DNA from: Halobacteriales archaeon QS_4_66_20
Lineage (GTDB): Archaea; Halobacteriota; Halobacteria; Halobacteriales; Haloarculaceae
Length of the DNA stretch: 64,000 nt
Assembly (NCBI GenBank): GCA_003021015.1
Contig: PXRK01000067.1
Span: 1 to 64,000 of the forward strand
Direction: 5' to 3'
Part shown: in pieces, positions 7,995 to 17,161 of the stretch
Layout of the letters: the number at the start of each line of letters is the position of its first letter
How positions within the stretch are numbered: position 1 is the stretch's first letter
Made by a program: the position numbers and the translations under genes
The notes under the pieces: generated by a model
What the model was told of the DNA's origin: nothing
The model's input: only the letters and a program-made list of their open reading frames with translations
Databases searched by the model: none

Positions 7995-10037
7995 ATGACC
8001 CAGGGCACACAGCCGGAAATCGAGCAGCTCGATTCCCGGACGGTCGAGCGGATCGCCGCCGGGGAGGTCGTCGAGCGGCCGGCATCCGTCGTCAAGGAAC
8101 TGGTCGAGAACAGCCTCGACGCCGACGCCGGCCGGGTCACCGTCGCCGTCGAGGCGGGCGGCACCGAGAGCATCCGCGTCACCGACGACGGCGTCGGCAT
8201 GAGCGAGGACGCCCTCAGGCGGGCCGTCGAGAAACACACCACGAGCAAGATCGGCGACATCGAGGACTTAGAGAGCGGCGTCCGCACGCTTGGGTTCCGT
8301 GGCGAGGCGCTGCACGCCGTCGGCGCTGTCTCCCGGCTGACGATCACCTCCCGCCCCCGCGGCGGCGACCGCGGCACCGAACTGACCGTCGAGGGCGGCG
8401 AAATCGCCGGCGTCTCGCCCACAGGCGCGCCGGAGGGAACCTCCGTCGAGGTCCGCGACCTGTTCTACAACGTGCCCGCACGGCGGAAATACCTCAAGCA
8501 GGAGTCGACGGAGTTCGCCCACGTCAACCGGGTCGTCACGAACTACGCCCTGGCGAACCCCGACGCCGCGGTGACGCTCGAACACGACGGCCGCGAGACG
8601 TTCTCGACGACCGGCTCCGGCGACCTCCGGGAGACAGTCCTCTCGGTGTACGGCCGCGAAGTCGCCGAGAACATGGTCGATCTGCGGGAGGCGGACCTGC
8701 CAGATGGTCCCCTCGACGGCGTTGCCGGCCTGGTCAGCGATCCGGAGACGACCCGTGCCACCCGCGAGTACCTCTCGACGTTCGTCAACGGGCGCTACGT
8801 CACGTCGGGAGCAGTCCGCGAGGCTGTCGTCGACGCCTACGGCAAACAGCTTGCAGCCGATCGCTACCCCTTTGCCGTCATCTTCCTCGACGTCGATCCC
8901 GGGACGGTCGACGTGAACGTCCACCCACGCAAGATGCGGGTAAGATACAGTAACCCGGAAGAAGTCAAGCGTCAAGTTCGCACCGCTATCGAAGACGCGC
9001 TCCGGGAAGGAGCTGTCCTTCGGTCGTCGGCCCCACGCGGTCGAAGCGCCCCCGACCAGGCGAAGATAGAACCGTCGTCGGCGTCCGACGACACCGACGG
9101 CACCGACGACCCGGCGACGGATAGCACCGCCGACGCGGGCACCGACGACGTCGATACCGACGACACGCCCGAACCCACAACCGACGCCGGGACGTCCCGA
9201 CCGTCACCCGATACTGAATCGACCCGGTCGTCGTCTTCGTCGTCACCCGTGGGTTCGACGGCAGAAGACACCCCCCCACGATCGACGTCGTCGGGGTCGA
9301 CGGCACGGTCGTCGTCGGGGTCTGATTCGCCGTCGTCTCCGTCGCCCCACCAACGCCCGTCACGGTCGCCGGGCACGAACGACGCCGACACCCAAACGAC
9401 CCTCAGCGGCGACACCGCGCACCCAACGACGGAATACGATAACTTCCCCGACCTTCGCGTCTTGGGACAACTACACGACACGTATATCGTCGCCGAAGCC
9501 GACGACGGGCTAATCCTAATCGACCAACACGCCGCCGACGAACGAATCAACTATGAACGGCTGACGGAACGCTTCGACAGCGACACGACGACTCAAGCGT
9601 TAGCCGACCCGGTCGAACTGGAGTTGACCGCCGGGGAAGCCGCCCTTTTCGACGGCTATCAAGACGCGCTTGCCCGGTTGGGCTTTCACGCGAACCGCGT
9701 CGACGACCGCACGGTGAAAATAACGACCGTTCCCGCGCTTGTCGCCGATTCCGCCGGCCCGTCGGTAATCCGCGACGTCCTGGCCGACTTAGTGACGGGG
9801 GACGAAGCGGCGGAACAGACTGTCGAAGCCGTCGCCGACGAGTTGCTCTCGGACATGGCTTGCTACCCCTCGATTACAGGGAACACGTCGTTAACTGACG
9901 GATCGGTCGTCGACCTGCTATCGACGCTTGACGACTGTGAAAACCCGTGGGCGTGCCCCCATGGTCGCCCGGTGCTAATCCATATCGATTCGGGCGAAAT
10001 TGATGACCGCTTCGAACGGGATTACCCCGGCCACTAA
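7995..10037 (+). CDS. mutL: DNA mismatch repair protein MutL
   Basis: A 680-residue MutL. The N-terminal GHKL ATPase domain has ELVENSLDADA, TDDGVGM and TLGFRGEAL (about residues 30-105). A long Ser/Thr/Asp-rich linker spans about 335-480. The C-terminal dimerisation domain carries the endonuclease motif DQHAADERINYE (DQHA-x2-E-x4-E), so it is a nicking-type MutL. No mutS is adjacent in the window. Codon use changes within the gene: GAG, CTC and CAG dominate before about 8990, and GAA, CTA and CAA are frequent after about 9050. The gene is followed by a MITE-like element. Confidence 0.95.
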   Translation: MTQGTQPEIEQLDSRTVERIAAGEVVERPASVVKELVENSLDADAGRVTVAVEAGGTESIRVTDDGVGMSEDALRRAVEKHTTSKIGDIEDLESGVRTLGFRGEALHAVGAVSRLTITSRPRGGDRGTELTVEGGEIAGVSPTGAPEGTSVEVRDLFYNVPARRKYLKQESTEFAHVNRVVTNYALANPDAAVTLEHDGRETFSTTGSGDLRETVLSVYGREVAENMVDLREADLPDGPLDGVAGLVSDPETTRATREYLSTFVNGRYVTSGAVREAVVDAYGKQLAADRYPFAVIFLDVDPGTVDVNVHPRKMRVRYSNPEEVKRQVRTAIEDALREGAVLRSSAPRGRSAPDQAKIEPSSASDDTDGTDDPATDSTADAGTDDVDTDDTPEPTTDAGTSRPSPDTESTRSSSSSSPVGSTAEDTPPRSTSSGSTARSSSGSDSPSSPSPHQRPSRSPGTNDADTQTTLSGDTAHPTTEYDNFPDLRVLGQLHDTYIVAEADDGLILIDQHAADERINYERLTERFDSDTTTQALADPVELELTAGEAALFDGYQDALARLGFHANRVDDRTVKITTVPALVADSAGPSVIRDVLADLVTGDEAAEQTVEAVADELLSDMACYPSITGNTSLTDGSVVDLLSTLDDCENPWACPHGRPVLIHIDSGEIDDRFERDYPGH

Positions 10038-10049
10038 CCATGACCGAAT

Positions 10050-10164
10050 ATATACACCCGGACGTGATTTGCCTCAGTCATCTCGACACAACTCGGGACT
10101 GTCAGGGTCGATACCCGTTGATATCGTGTCCTGACGCCTAACAAAGTCACGTCCGGGTGTATAT
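10050..10164. mobile_element. MITE-like element, type D
   Basis: An element of about 115 bp with 18-bp inverted ends ATATACACCCGGACGTGA and its complement. It lies between the mutL stop and the DUF99 stop (TCA at 10164-10166). Related fragments lie at 35741-35776 and 40283-40335. No 3-bp duplication is evident here. Confidence 0.85.
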
Positions 10165-10724
10165 CACTCCGACTCGTGTCGAAACCCGTCGGCGGCCCGG
10201 GCGGCCTGGCGGGCGACCCGCACCGGGTCGGGTCGCTCGCCTGCGGGCGTGAACGCGCGGACGACCTCCTCGGCGTCCCCGTCGTCGATCCCGACGCTAC
10301 GGACGAACACCGCGCCGTCCTCGACCGCGACCCGACGGCGGTCGGGCTGTGCCCGGTAGGTGGCGAGCCGCCGGCGCCGGGCGGCGCCGTCGAACGCCTC
10401 GCGGATGGCGTCGGCCAGCCCCGGACTCGCCTCGAACGTCACCGACAGGACGGGACGCTCGATTGCTTCGTGGAGACGCTGCAGGTCGAGGACGTTGAAC
10501 CAGGCGGGGGCGATTCCTGCGACGAAGACGTAGCTGACGTCCGGCCGGTCCAGGTCCGCAAAAAGGGAGACGATGGCGTCGGTCGCGTCAGTGCCGCCGA
10601 CCGTGCAGGTAGCGAACGCGAACCCGTCGACGACCCGGTTCGCCCGGACGACGACGCCGGCAAGCGTGCTCCGCTCTGTTCGGTACGACTCGGCGATGCC
10701 GAGGGCGCGGACCCCGGGTTTCAT
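10164..10724 (-). CDS. DUF99 family protein (endonuclease V-like fold)
   Basis: A 186-residue protein of the archaeal DUF99/UPF0215 family, related in fold to endonuclease V. Visible family features are MKPGVRALGIAESY at the N-terminus, VVVRANRVVDGFAF, the FVAGIAPAWFNVLDL segment and RPVLSVTFE. Biochemical activity is not established for the family. The stop codon overlaps the right end of the type D MITE, so mutL and this gene converge on the element. Confidence 0.9.
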   Translation of the reverse strand: MKPGVRALGIAESYRTERSTLAGVVVRANRVVDGFAFATCTVGGTDATDAIVSLFADLDRPDVSYVFVAGIAPAWFNVLDLQRLHEAIERPVLSVTFEASPGLADAIREAFDGAARRRRLATYRAQPDRRRVAVEDGAVFVRSVGIDDGDAEEVVRAFTPAGERPDPVRVARQAARAADGFRHESE

Positions 10725-10808
10725 ACTGGCAGTTGCGAGTGAGGACGGCGGCGACTACGCGCGGCCGTGCAGCCGATCCGGGGACGGTTCGCACCCGCAG
10801 CTATCGGA

Positions 10809-10988
10809 TCACGTGTTCTCTTTGATGTCCTGTAGCCTGTCGAGGAGTTCGTCGTTCGAGGCAGTGAACTCGAATTCGACGTCGCCGTCGTGCTCGTTTT
10901 CCGCTGTCGATACGCCGTCATCATCATCAAAATCAGCGTCGTAATCCTGACTTTCCTGTTCAGATTCGTCGTAGCTCCCGAACCCCAT
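10809..10988 (-). CDS. Small acidic haloarchaeal protein (DUF5786-like)
   Basis: A 59-residue acidic protein starting MGFGSYDESEQE, with the ATG at 10988. It is rich in Asp and Glu and ends DELLDRLQDIKENT. This matches the conserved small haloarchaeal DUF5786 type, whose function is unknown. A longer in-frame extension is possible, but only the short form has the family start. Confidence 0.8.
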   Translation of the reverse strand: MGFGSYDESEQESQDYDADFDDDDGVSTAENEHDGDVEFEFTASNDELLDRLQDIKENT

Positions 10989-11174
10989 ACAGGTAACAGT
11001 TACATATCCCAACGGAAAAATCACTCGGGAAATGTAAGCGATAGAACACGAGCGGCGCCGGCGGCCGTAAGCACTGTTTTCGACTGCCAGACGGCACCCG
11101 GATCTGGGTTTCCCACGCACCGGCTGTCTATGATCGGGAGTAGTTTCAAGCCCGATGCGGGCGACCGTTCGAGC

Positions 11175-11786
11175 ATGGATATCCTCACAGTCACTGCGGA
11201 CGCCGAACTGTTCACCTGCAACGCGTACCTCACACTGGGCGAGGAGCCGACGCTCGTCGACGCCGGGGCGATGGCCGGCGTCGAAGACGTCGTCGCCGAG
11301 CACACCGACGACCTCTCGAAGGTCGTACTCACCCATCAGCACTCGGATCACGTCGCCGAGCTGGACGCCGTCCTCGACCGGTTCGACACCGACTGCTACG
11401 CGTTCGGCGACCACCCGGAGCGAACCCACGAGCTATCCGACGGCGGCGATGTCGTGATCGGTGACGAGACGTGCGAGGTCGTCCACACGCCGGGTCACGC
11501 CGACGATCACGTCTCACTTGTCGGCGAGCAGTCGCTGTTCTCCGGCGACGTCGTCGTGTACAACGACGGCGCGTTCGACGACGGCAGTTTCGGCCGGACC
11601 GACTATCCCGGCCAGTCCCGCGAGCGCCTCATCGAGAGCATCCGCGACCTCCTCGACCGGATGCCCGACACCGTCGACGAGATGTACGCCGGCCACGGCG
11701 ACGTCTTCTCCGGGGACGTACGCGAGGTCGTCGAGCGCGCGCTCGACCGCGCGGAACGGCGCGCGCCGAAGTACCCCGACGAGTGA
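11175..11786 (+). CDS. Metallo-beta-lactamase fold hydrolase
   Basis: A protein of 203 residues from the ATG at 11175. The zinc motif HxHxDH is present as THQHSDHVAEL (about residues 54-64). Further ligands are HTPGHADDHVSL, SGDVVV and YAGHGDVF. This is the glyoxalase II-like branch of the superfamily. Likely thioester or ester hydrolysis; the substrate is unknown. It is convergent with the type II GAPDH gene. Confidence 0.9.
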   Translation: MDILTVTADAELFTCNAYLTLGEEPTLVDAGAMAGVEDVVAEHTDDLSKVVLTHQHSDHVAELDAVLDRFDTDCYAFGDHPERTHELSDGGDVVIGDETCEVVHTPGHADDHVSLVGEQSLFSGDVVVYNDGAFDDGSFGRTDYPGQSRERLIESIRDLLDRMPDTVDEMYAGHGDVFSGDVREVVERALDRAERRAPKYPDE

Positions 11787-11831
11787 CAGCCGATCGACGC
11801 CAGCGCCGGACGGGACGCCGAGGAGTGGCCC

Positions 11832-12866
11832 TTACCGCGACGGGCCCAGCGGCTCGACGAGGCCCATCGCCTCGTCGGTCGTCGCCATGCTCTCCTCGCG
11901 GTCGGCGGCGCCGGTCACCGCGCGGATCGCGTCGACGTTCTCCGGCACGACGTCGGATTCCTGGTGGATCGCCTGGAACAGGTAGAGGTCGTCGCCCTCC
12001 AGGGTGATCGACTCGCCCCAGACGCAGTTCTCCCAGATGTCCGCCCGCGGGCGGCCGCTGTCCTGGGCGAGCTCCTTAATCGCGCCGGCGCCGTCCAGCC
12101 CCAGCCATTCCGGCATGACGAACATCCGGCGCTCCCCCTCCAGCAGCGAGCGCACGTCGTCGGCGTCCGCAGGGGGGTCCTCGAGTGTGACGTTGACGCT
12201 GTGTACGTGCATCAGCGTCGCAGGGACCTTCAGCCCGAGCGTGTCGATGGCGAGGTCGGGGAAGATGGTGGTGACGTCCGGCCCGTGGTGGGAAGGGAGC
12301 GTGACGGGGTCGGGCAGGATGTCGTTGATCGGGCCGCGGCCGGCCTGGGCGGGGTCGCCGCCGCGGCGGACCAGCGTCGCGCGCACTTTCTCGATGCCGT
12401 AGGCCTCCCGCAGCGGGGCGATCAGCCGCGAGAGCCCCGTCGTGTTACAGGAGACGACCCGCACGAGGTCGGCGTCGGCGACGCTGTCGTAGTTCGCCCG
12501 GGCGTTGAAACTCGCGTCGACAGCGGTGGCGTCCTCGCCGCCCTGCAGGAGTGCGGGCGTGTCGTGCTCGCGGTACATCGCGGCGTTCTCGGCACCGATC
12601 CCCGACGGACAGGCATCGACGACGACGTCGCTCGCCGCCACTAGCTCCTCGGCGTCGCCGGCGAGGTCGATGCCGGCCTCGGCGAACCGGGGCTTGCGCT
12701 CGGCGACGGCCGCGTAGAGGTCGAACCCCTTCTCAACTGCTGTCGAGGCCTCGAAGTTCGGCCGGGTCTTGGCGACACCGACCAGTTCCATGTCGGGCTG
12801 TGCGCGGACTGCGTCGGCGACTCGCTTGCCGATCGTCCCGTAGCCGTTGACACCCACGTGGATCAT
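11832..12866 (-). CDS. gap: Archaeal type II glyceraldehyde-3-phosphate dehydrogenase
   Basis: A 344-residue archaeal-type (class II) GAPDH. It has the Rossmann start [17 protein letters not shown], the catalytic Cys in [13 protein letters not shown] (about 138-150) and the substrate-loop HSVNVTLE segment. It catalyses phosphorylating oxidation of glyceraldehyde-3-phosphate. In haloarchaea this isoform is generally associated with gluconeogenesis, with a separate bacterial-type GAPDH for glycolysis; that split is inferred from the family. It lies downstream of the peptide ABC operon but has its own 61-bp gap. Confidence 0.95.
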   Translation of the reverse strand: MIHVGVNGYGTIGKRVADAVRAQPDMELVGVAKTRPNFEASTAVEKGFDLYAAVAERKPRFAEAGIDLAGDAEELVAASDVVVDACPSGIGAENAAMYREHDTPALLQGGEDATAVDASFNARANYDSVADADLVRVVSCNTTGLSRLIAPLREAYGIEKVRATLVRRGGDPAQAGRGPINDILPDPVTLPSHHGPDVTTIFPDLAIDTLGLKVPATLMHVHSVNVTLEDPPADADDVRSLLEGERRMFVMPEWLGLDGAGAIKELAQDSGRPRADIWENCVWGESITLEGDDLYLFQAIHQESDVVPENVDAIRAVTGAADREESMATTDEAMGLVEPLGPSR

Positions 12867-12927
12867 GTGCTCGGCTGGACGTTCGCCGGGTCGGCGCTTA
12901 TCGCTTGTGATCAGGGGTGGGGCGGGC

Positions 12928-13278
12928 CTACACGCCGAGCGCGATGGAGGTCAGCGCCGCGGCGACGACCCAGCCGGCTCCGGCCCACGAGAGGACGAAA
13001 AACGCCTGCCGTGCGCTGGCTTCGGTCCACCCGGAGCTCACGTCCAGACGCTCCTGCGTCCCCTCGATAGTGCGGCCGAGTCCGACCGCCGTCGACCACG
13101 CCGTCACGCCGAATCCCAGAATGAGCGCGCCGAGGGCGAACGCGGTGTCGGTCGCGCCTTTCGGGGACGCGACGGAGAGCAGTGCGACAGAGAGCGCGAC
13201 GCCGATGACCGCGCCGACGGCGCTCCAGCGCGCGGCGGCGACTGTCAGCCTTCGGTAGCGGCCAGGGTCGGCGGCCAT
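12928..13278 (-). CDS. Small membrane protein downstream of the peptide ABC transporter
   Basis: A 116-residue protein with about four hydrophobic segments (residues 14-36, 44-64, 88-106 and 100-116). It starts three bases after the stop of the dppC-like gene, so it is probably the last gene of that operon. No recognised domain. It may be an accessory membrane subunit or simply a co-transcribed hypothetical protein. Confidence 0.75.
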   Translation of the reverse strand: MAADPGRYRRLTVAAARWSAVGAVIGVALSVALLSVASPKGATDTAFALGALILGFGVTAWSTAVGLGRTIEGTQERLDVSSGWTEASARQAFFVLSWAGAGWVVAAALTSIALGV

Positions 13279-13281
13279 CGG

Positions 13282-14202
13282 TCAGTCGACCGTGTCCCGC
13301 ATCCGGGGGTCCAGCGCGTCGCGCATCCCGTCGCCGAGGAGGTTGAACCCCAGCACCGTGAGCGCGAGGAACAGCCCCGGGAAGAACGACCACCACCAGG
13401 CGCCGGAGAACAGACCGCGCTCGACCCCCTCCGAGAGCATCATCCCCCAGGACGGGTCGCCGGGGCTCGCGCCGAACCCGAGGAAGGAGAGGGCGGCGAT
13501 GTCGATGATCGCGAGACCGTAGTTCAGCGTTGACTGCACGGTGATCGGCGCGAGACAGTTCGGCAAAACGTGGCGGATCAGCAGCCGTGGATCGGTCGCA
13601 CCGAGCGCCCGCGTCGCGTCGATGTACTCGTCTTCCAGCACTTTCAGCGCCGCGCCGCGGACGACCCGCGCGAACCGCGGCGTGTACACGAGCGTCAGCG
13701 CGGCGACCGCCCGCCACAGGCCCAGGCTCTCCGGGAAGATGGTGACCAGCGCCAGCGCCAACAGCAGCGACGGGAACGACAGCAGCACGTCCATCGACCG
13801 CATGATGACGTTGTCCGCGAGGTCGCCGTAGTACGCCGCGAGCGTCCCCGCAGCGATCCCCAGCACCGTCGACGCCAGGACGGTCGCCGTCCCGAACTTC
13901 AGCGCGAACCACGCGCCGTACAGCACGCGGGGGAAGATATCCCGCGCCTGGCCGTCAGTTCCGAACCAGAACTCGCTGCTCGGCGCCTCTTGGGAGGGGT
14001 TGGTGCCGAACTTCGTGTCGACGATAGCGCCGAGGTCGTAGGTGAACCGCGCGTAGATGGCGATGATAAACATCGCCGCGATGATCGTGAGGCCGACGAC
14101 GGCGATCCGGTTCGACAGCAGCTCGTTGAGGAACGGGCTGGTCCGGATCCTGTCGACGAAGCTGCGGTCGACGTCCGTCGGCTGTTGGGTTTCCGTGCTC
14201 AT
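13282..14202 (-). CDS. dppC: ABC peptide transporter permease (DppC/OppC-like)
   Basis: A protein of 306 residues from the ATG at 14202. It has an N-terminal OppC-type membrane segment (NRIAVVGLTIIAAMFI), then the binding-protein-dependent transport domain with the EAA loop EYIDATRALGATDPRLLIRHVLPN (about 195-220). It imports peptides or a related solute (nickel and sugars are possible for this family) with DppB. The start overlaps the dppB stop by four bases (ATGA), so translation is coupled. Confidence 0.93.
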   Translation of the reverse strand: MSTETQQPTDVDRSFVDRIRTSPFLNELLSNRIAVVGLTIIAAMFIIAIYARFTYDLGAIVDTKFGTNPSQEAPSSEFWFGTDGQARDIFPRVLYGAWFALKFGTATVLASTVLGIAAGTLAAYYGDLADNVIMRSMDVLLSFPSLLLALALVTIFPESLGLWRAVAALTLVYTPRFARVVRGAALKVLEDEYIDATRALGATDPRLLIRHVLPNCLAPITVQSTLNYGLAIIDIAALSFLGFGASPGDPSWGMMLSEGVERGLFSGAWWWSFFPGLFLALTVLGFNLLGDGMRDALDPRMRDTVD

Positions 14203-15212
14203 TGTTCGATCCGTGGGTCGAGGATGGAGTAGGTGAAGTCGACGAACAGGTTCACGAGCGTGTACATGAACGCGAACACCAGGACGGTCGCCTGGACGAC
14301 CGGGTAATCGGTCTGCTCGATGGCGGTCACCAGTAGGGTGCCGATCCCGTTGATCTCGAAGACGGTTTCGGTCAGCACGGAGCCGCCGAGCAACGAGCCG
14401 AACTGGATCCCGATGATCGTGATCACGGGGATGAACGCGTTCCGGAGCCCGTGTTTCATGATCGTGATCTTCGCGCCTTGCCCTTTGGCGCGGGCGGTCC
14501 GCATGTAGTCCTGTCGGATGACCTCGAGCATCGACGACCGCATCATCCGAGAGATGAACGCCATCGAGTAGATCCCGAGGACGAGCACGGGCATGAGCAG
14601 GTGGCGGGCGGCCGATTTGAACGCCGCAAAGTTGCCCTCGAGGAGGGTATCCACGAGGATCAGCCCGGTGTGTGACTCCACGAAGTACGACGAGGAGATC
14701 CGACCGCTCGTCGGGAGGACCCCGAAGTACTGGGCGAACAGCAGGATGAGCAGCGGTCCGCTCCAGTAGATGGGGATGCTGACGCCGGCGAGCGCGCCGA
14801 CGCGGGTGAAGTGGTCGGTGAGCGTGTCCTGCTTGACGGCGCTCAGGATGCCCAGCGGGAGGCCGAACAGCAGGCCGGCGATCTGCCCGAGGATTGCAAG
14901 TTCGATCGTGATCGGGAGCCGGTCGGCGAGGATCTGGCTCACCGCGGTCCCGCGCTGGATCTTGTAGGACTGGCCGAAGTCGAGCGTGGCAGTGTCGCGG
15001 AGAAAGCGGACGTACTGCTGCCACAGCGGGTCGTTCAGCCCGAGATCAGACCGGACCTGGTCGACGAACTCCGGGCTGGCCCGCTCGCCCGCAATGGCGA
15101 CCGCGGGGTCGCCCGGCGAGAGGTGGAGAATGGCGAACACGACTGTCGTCACGCCGAACAGCACCGGGCCGAGTAACAGCAGCCGTTTTGCCACGAACCG
15201 CTTGGAGACCAT
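14199..15212 (-). CDS. dppB: ABC peptide transporter permease (DppB/OppB-like)
   Basis: A 337-residue inner-membrane permease with the N-terminal segment KRLLLLGPVLFGVTTVVFAI, followed by SPGDPAVAI. The EAA loop is EVIRQDYMRTARAKGQGAKITIMKHGLRNA (about 225-255). It is the partner of the downstream DppC, with a four-base overlap. The solute is predicted from family as oligopeptide or dipeptide. Confidence 0.93.
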   Translation of the reverse strand: MVSKRFVAKRLLLLGPVLFGVTTVVFAILHLSPGDPAVAIAGERASPEFVDQVRSDLGLNDPLWQQYVRFLRDTATLDFGQSYKIQRGTAVSQILADRLPITIELAILGQIAGLLFGLPLGILSAVKQDTLTDHFTRVGALAGVSIPIYWSGPLLILLFAQYFGVLPTSGRISSSYFVESHTGLILVDTLLEGNFAAFKSAARHLLMPVLVLGIYSMAFISRMMRSSMLEVIRQDYMRTARAKGQGAKITIMKHGLRNAFIPVITIIGIQFGSLLGGSVLTETVFEINGIGTLLVTAIEQTDYPVVQATVLVFAFMYTLVNLFVDFTYSILDPRIEQ

Positions 15213-15291
15213 CTAGGGGGGAGGCCGGCACGAATACGCAAAAGTATTTCCACTCATGGACGTGTCGATCCCGCCTCCGTGCGGTGGTCGC

Positions 15292-17025
15292 TCACTCGAC
15301 GGAGACGATGTCGAGGTGCGGCCCGCCGATCGCCGACACCGTGTAGTTGCTCACGCTGTCCCGGACGCCCCGGATCTCGTCCGCGTAGTCGATGTACACC
15401 CACGGCGCCTCCTCGTAGGCGATCTCGGCCGCCTCGTAGTAGAGGCCCTGGCGTTCGTCCTGGTCCGCGGTGCGCTGGGCCTCCTCGACGGCGCTCATGA
15501 AGTTCCCGTTGGCCCACGCGGCGCGGTTCGACGTATTGAACCCGTCGGTGTCCCAGGAGACCCAGTCCTGGCCGTCCGGCGACTCCACCTGCGGGTGCAG
15601 GAGGACGTAGTAGAAGTTGTCCGGGTCCGCGTTGTCGGTGTACCAGCCCGACAGCGACGCGTCGTGGTTGCCCTCGCCGGTGTAGGTGAGGTAGTCGGAG
15701 AACTGCCGGTCGTCGATGCTCACCTCGATGCCGAGTTCGCCGAGGTTGGTCCGGATCGTCTCGGCGGTCGGCAGCGGCGCGGGGTTGTACCCGCGGGCGT
15801 TCTGGAACGTCGTCAGTTCGAAGGAGAACCCGTCGCCGTAGCCGGCCTCCTCGAGCAGCGACTGGGCCTGGTCGAGGTCCTGGGGGTACGGGTCCAGGTC
15901 GGGGTTGTGGCCGAACAGCGCCGGCGGGCAGGGCTGGCTGGCCTGTTCGGCGATGCCCTCGTACACCTCCTGGACGATCGCCTCGGTGTCGATGGCGTAG
16001 CTGATCGCCTGGCGGACGCGTGCGTCACGGAACTCCTCGCGGCGGGACTGGTTGAACACCATGTACCCGATGTTGATTCCCTGGCCCGAGCGGACCTCGG
16101 CGCCATCGGCGTCCTCGACCAGCGAGATGGTGTCTGGGTCGAGGTTGTCGATGATCTCGAGTTCGCCCTGGGCGAGCGCCTGGGCACGCGTCGAGTTCTG
16201 ACCCCGCTCGATGAACAGCAGTTCGTCGACCTGCGGGCCGTCGCCCCAGTAGTTCTCGTTGGGCGTGAGCCGGATCCGGCCGTTCGCGTCGTCGAGCTGG
16301 TCGAGCTGGAACGAGCCGGTGCCGTTGGCGTCCGAGTCGAAGTCGAAGTCGCTCTCGATGCCGTCCTGTGGCAGCACGACCGCCGCGAACATCGCGAGGT
16401 TCCGGAGGAACGGCGCGTACGGCTGAGTCAGCGTGATGTTTAGCGTGTAGTCGCCGTCCTTCTCGACGGAGTCGATCCAGGCGCCGAGCGTGAACGGCCC
16501 GTACGCGGAGGACTCCGCGAAGTGGTACTCGTAGGAGTCGTCGACGAACCGGCGGTACGTCGCGATGAAGTCGTCGGCGGTGAACTCCGTCCCGTCGTCG
16601 AACTGTGCGCCCTCCCGGAGTTCGAGCGTCACGTCCTCGCCGTCCATCGACCAGTCCGTCGCGAGGCTCTCCGTGAGGGCCGCCTCGCCGGGCCGGAAGT
16701 CGATGAGGCCGTCGTAGATCTGGTTGGTGACCTTCGCCACCTCGCCGCTGGTCGTGTTCTGGGGATCGAGCGTCGCCGAGTGTGCGCTTCGGCCGTACCG
16801 GAGCGTGCCGCCCCCGCCCCCGTTGCCGTTTCCGTTTCCGTTTCCGTTTCCGTTTCCGTTTCCGTTGCCGTTGCCATTGCCATTGCCGTTGCCGTTGCCG
16901 TTCCCACCTCCGTCATCGTCGCCAGTACACCCGGCCATGGAGGTCGTAGCCGTCATGGCGACTGTCGCGGTACCCGCTGTCTTGAGGAAACTACGCCGTG
17001 AAACTTGGCTGTCCTTCCCAGACAT
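15292..17025 (-). CDS. dppA: ABC peptide transporter substrate-binding lipoprotein (DppA/OppA-like)
   Basis: A 577-residue SBP_bac_5-type protein. The N-terminus has the twin-arginine signal SRRSFLKTAGTATV and a lipobox MAGC (Cys near residue 33), so it is exported by Tat and lipid-anchored. A Gly-Asn repeat tether (about residues 40-72) follows, encoded by a hexanucleotide microsatellite. The mature domain contains TLDPQNTTSGEVAKVTNQIYDGL and RDARVRQAISYAID, typical of the family. It lies between the fused ATPase gene and dppB. A TATA-like box about 27 nt upstream suggests its own leaderless promoter. Confidence 0.93.
   Translation of the reverse strand: MSGKDSQVSRRSFLKTAGTATVAMTATTSMAGCTGDDDGGGNGNGNGNGNGNGNGNGNGNGNGNGNGNGGGGGTLRYGRSAHSATLDPQNTTSGEVAKVTNQIYDGLIDFRPGEAALTESLATDWSMDGEDVTLELREGAQFDDGTEFTADDFIATYRRFVDDSYEYHFAESSAYGPFTLGAWIDSVEKDGDYTLNITLTQPYAPFLRNLAMFAAVVLPQDGIESDFDFDSDANGTGSFQLDQLDDANGRIRLTPNENYWGDGPQVDELLFIERGQNSTRAQALAQGELEIIDNLDPDTISLVEDADGAEVRSGQGINIGYMVFNQSRREEFRDARVRQAISYAIDTEAIVQEVYEGIAEQASQPCPPALFGHNPDLDPYPQDLDQAQSLLEEAGYGDGFSFELTTFQNARGYNPAPLPTAETIRTNLGELGIEVSIDDRQFSDYLTYTGEGNHDASLSGWYTDNADPDNFYYVLLHPQVESPDGQDWVSWDTDGFNTSNRAAWANGNFMSAVEEAQRTADQDERQGLYYEAAEIAYEEAPWVYIDYADEIRGVRDSVSNYTVSAIGGPHLDIVSVE
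16819..16908 (-). repeat. In-frame hexanucleotide microsatellite in dppA
   Basis: About 14 near-perfect CCGTTT, CCGTTG or CCATTG hexamers run in tandem. Read on the minus strand they encode alternating Gly and Asn. Length change by six bases keeps the frame, so the tether length can vary between strains. Confidence 0.85.
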
Positions 17026-17047
17026 AGTTCAAACCGCGAAAGCGACG

Positions 17048-17057
17048 TACATAATTC
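17048..17057 (-). promoter_or_regulatory. Putative TATA box of dppA
   Basis: GAATTATGTA read on the minus strand is centred about 27 nt before the dppA start codon at 17025, which fits a leaderless start. Confidence 0.4.
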
Positions 17058-17161
17058 TACCGGACAGACAGTACGTATCTGTTTCACGAACCGAGGTTAT
17101 CGCCAGAAAGTGGCTAGTTTCATACACATTTCTTGAGTCGGGGCCCGGCGGCGGACGGGGG

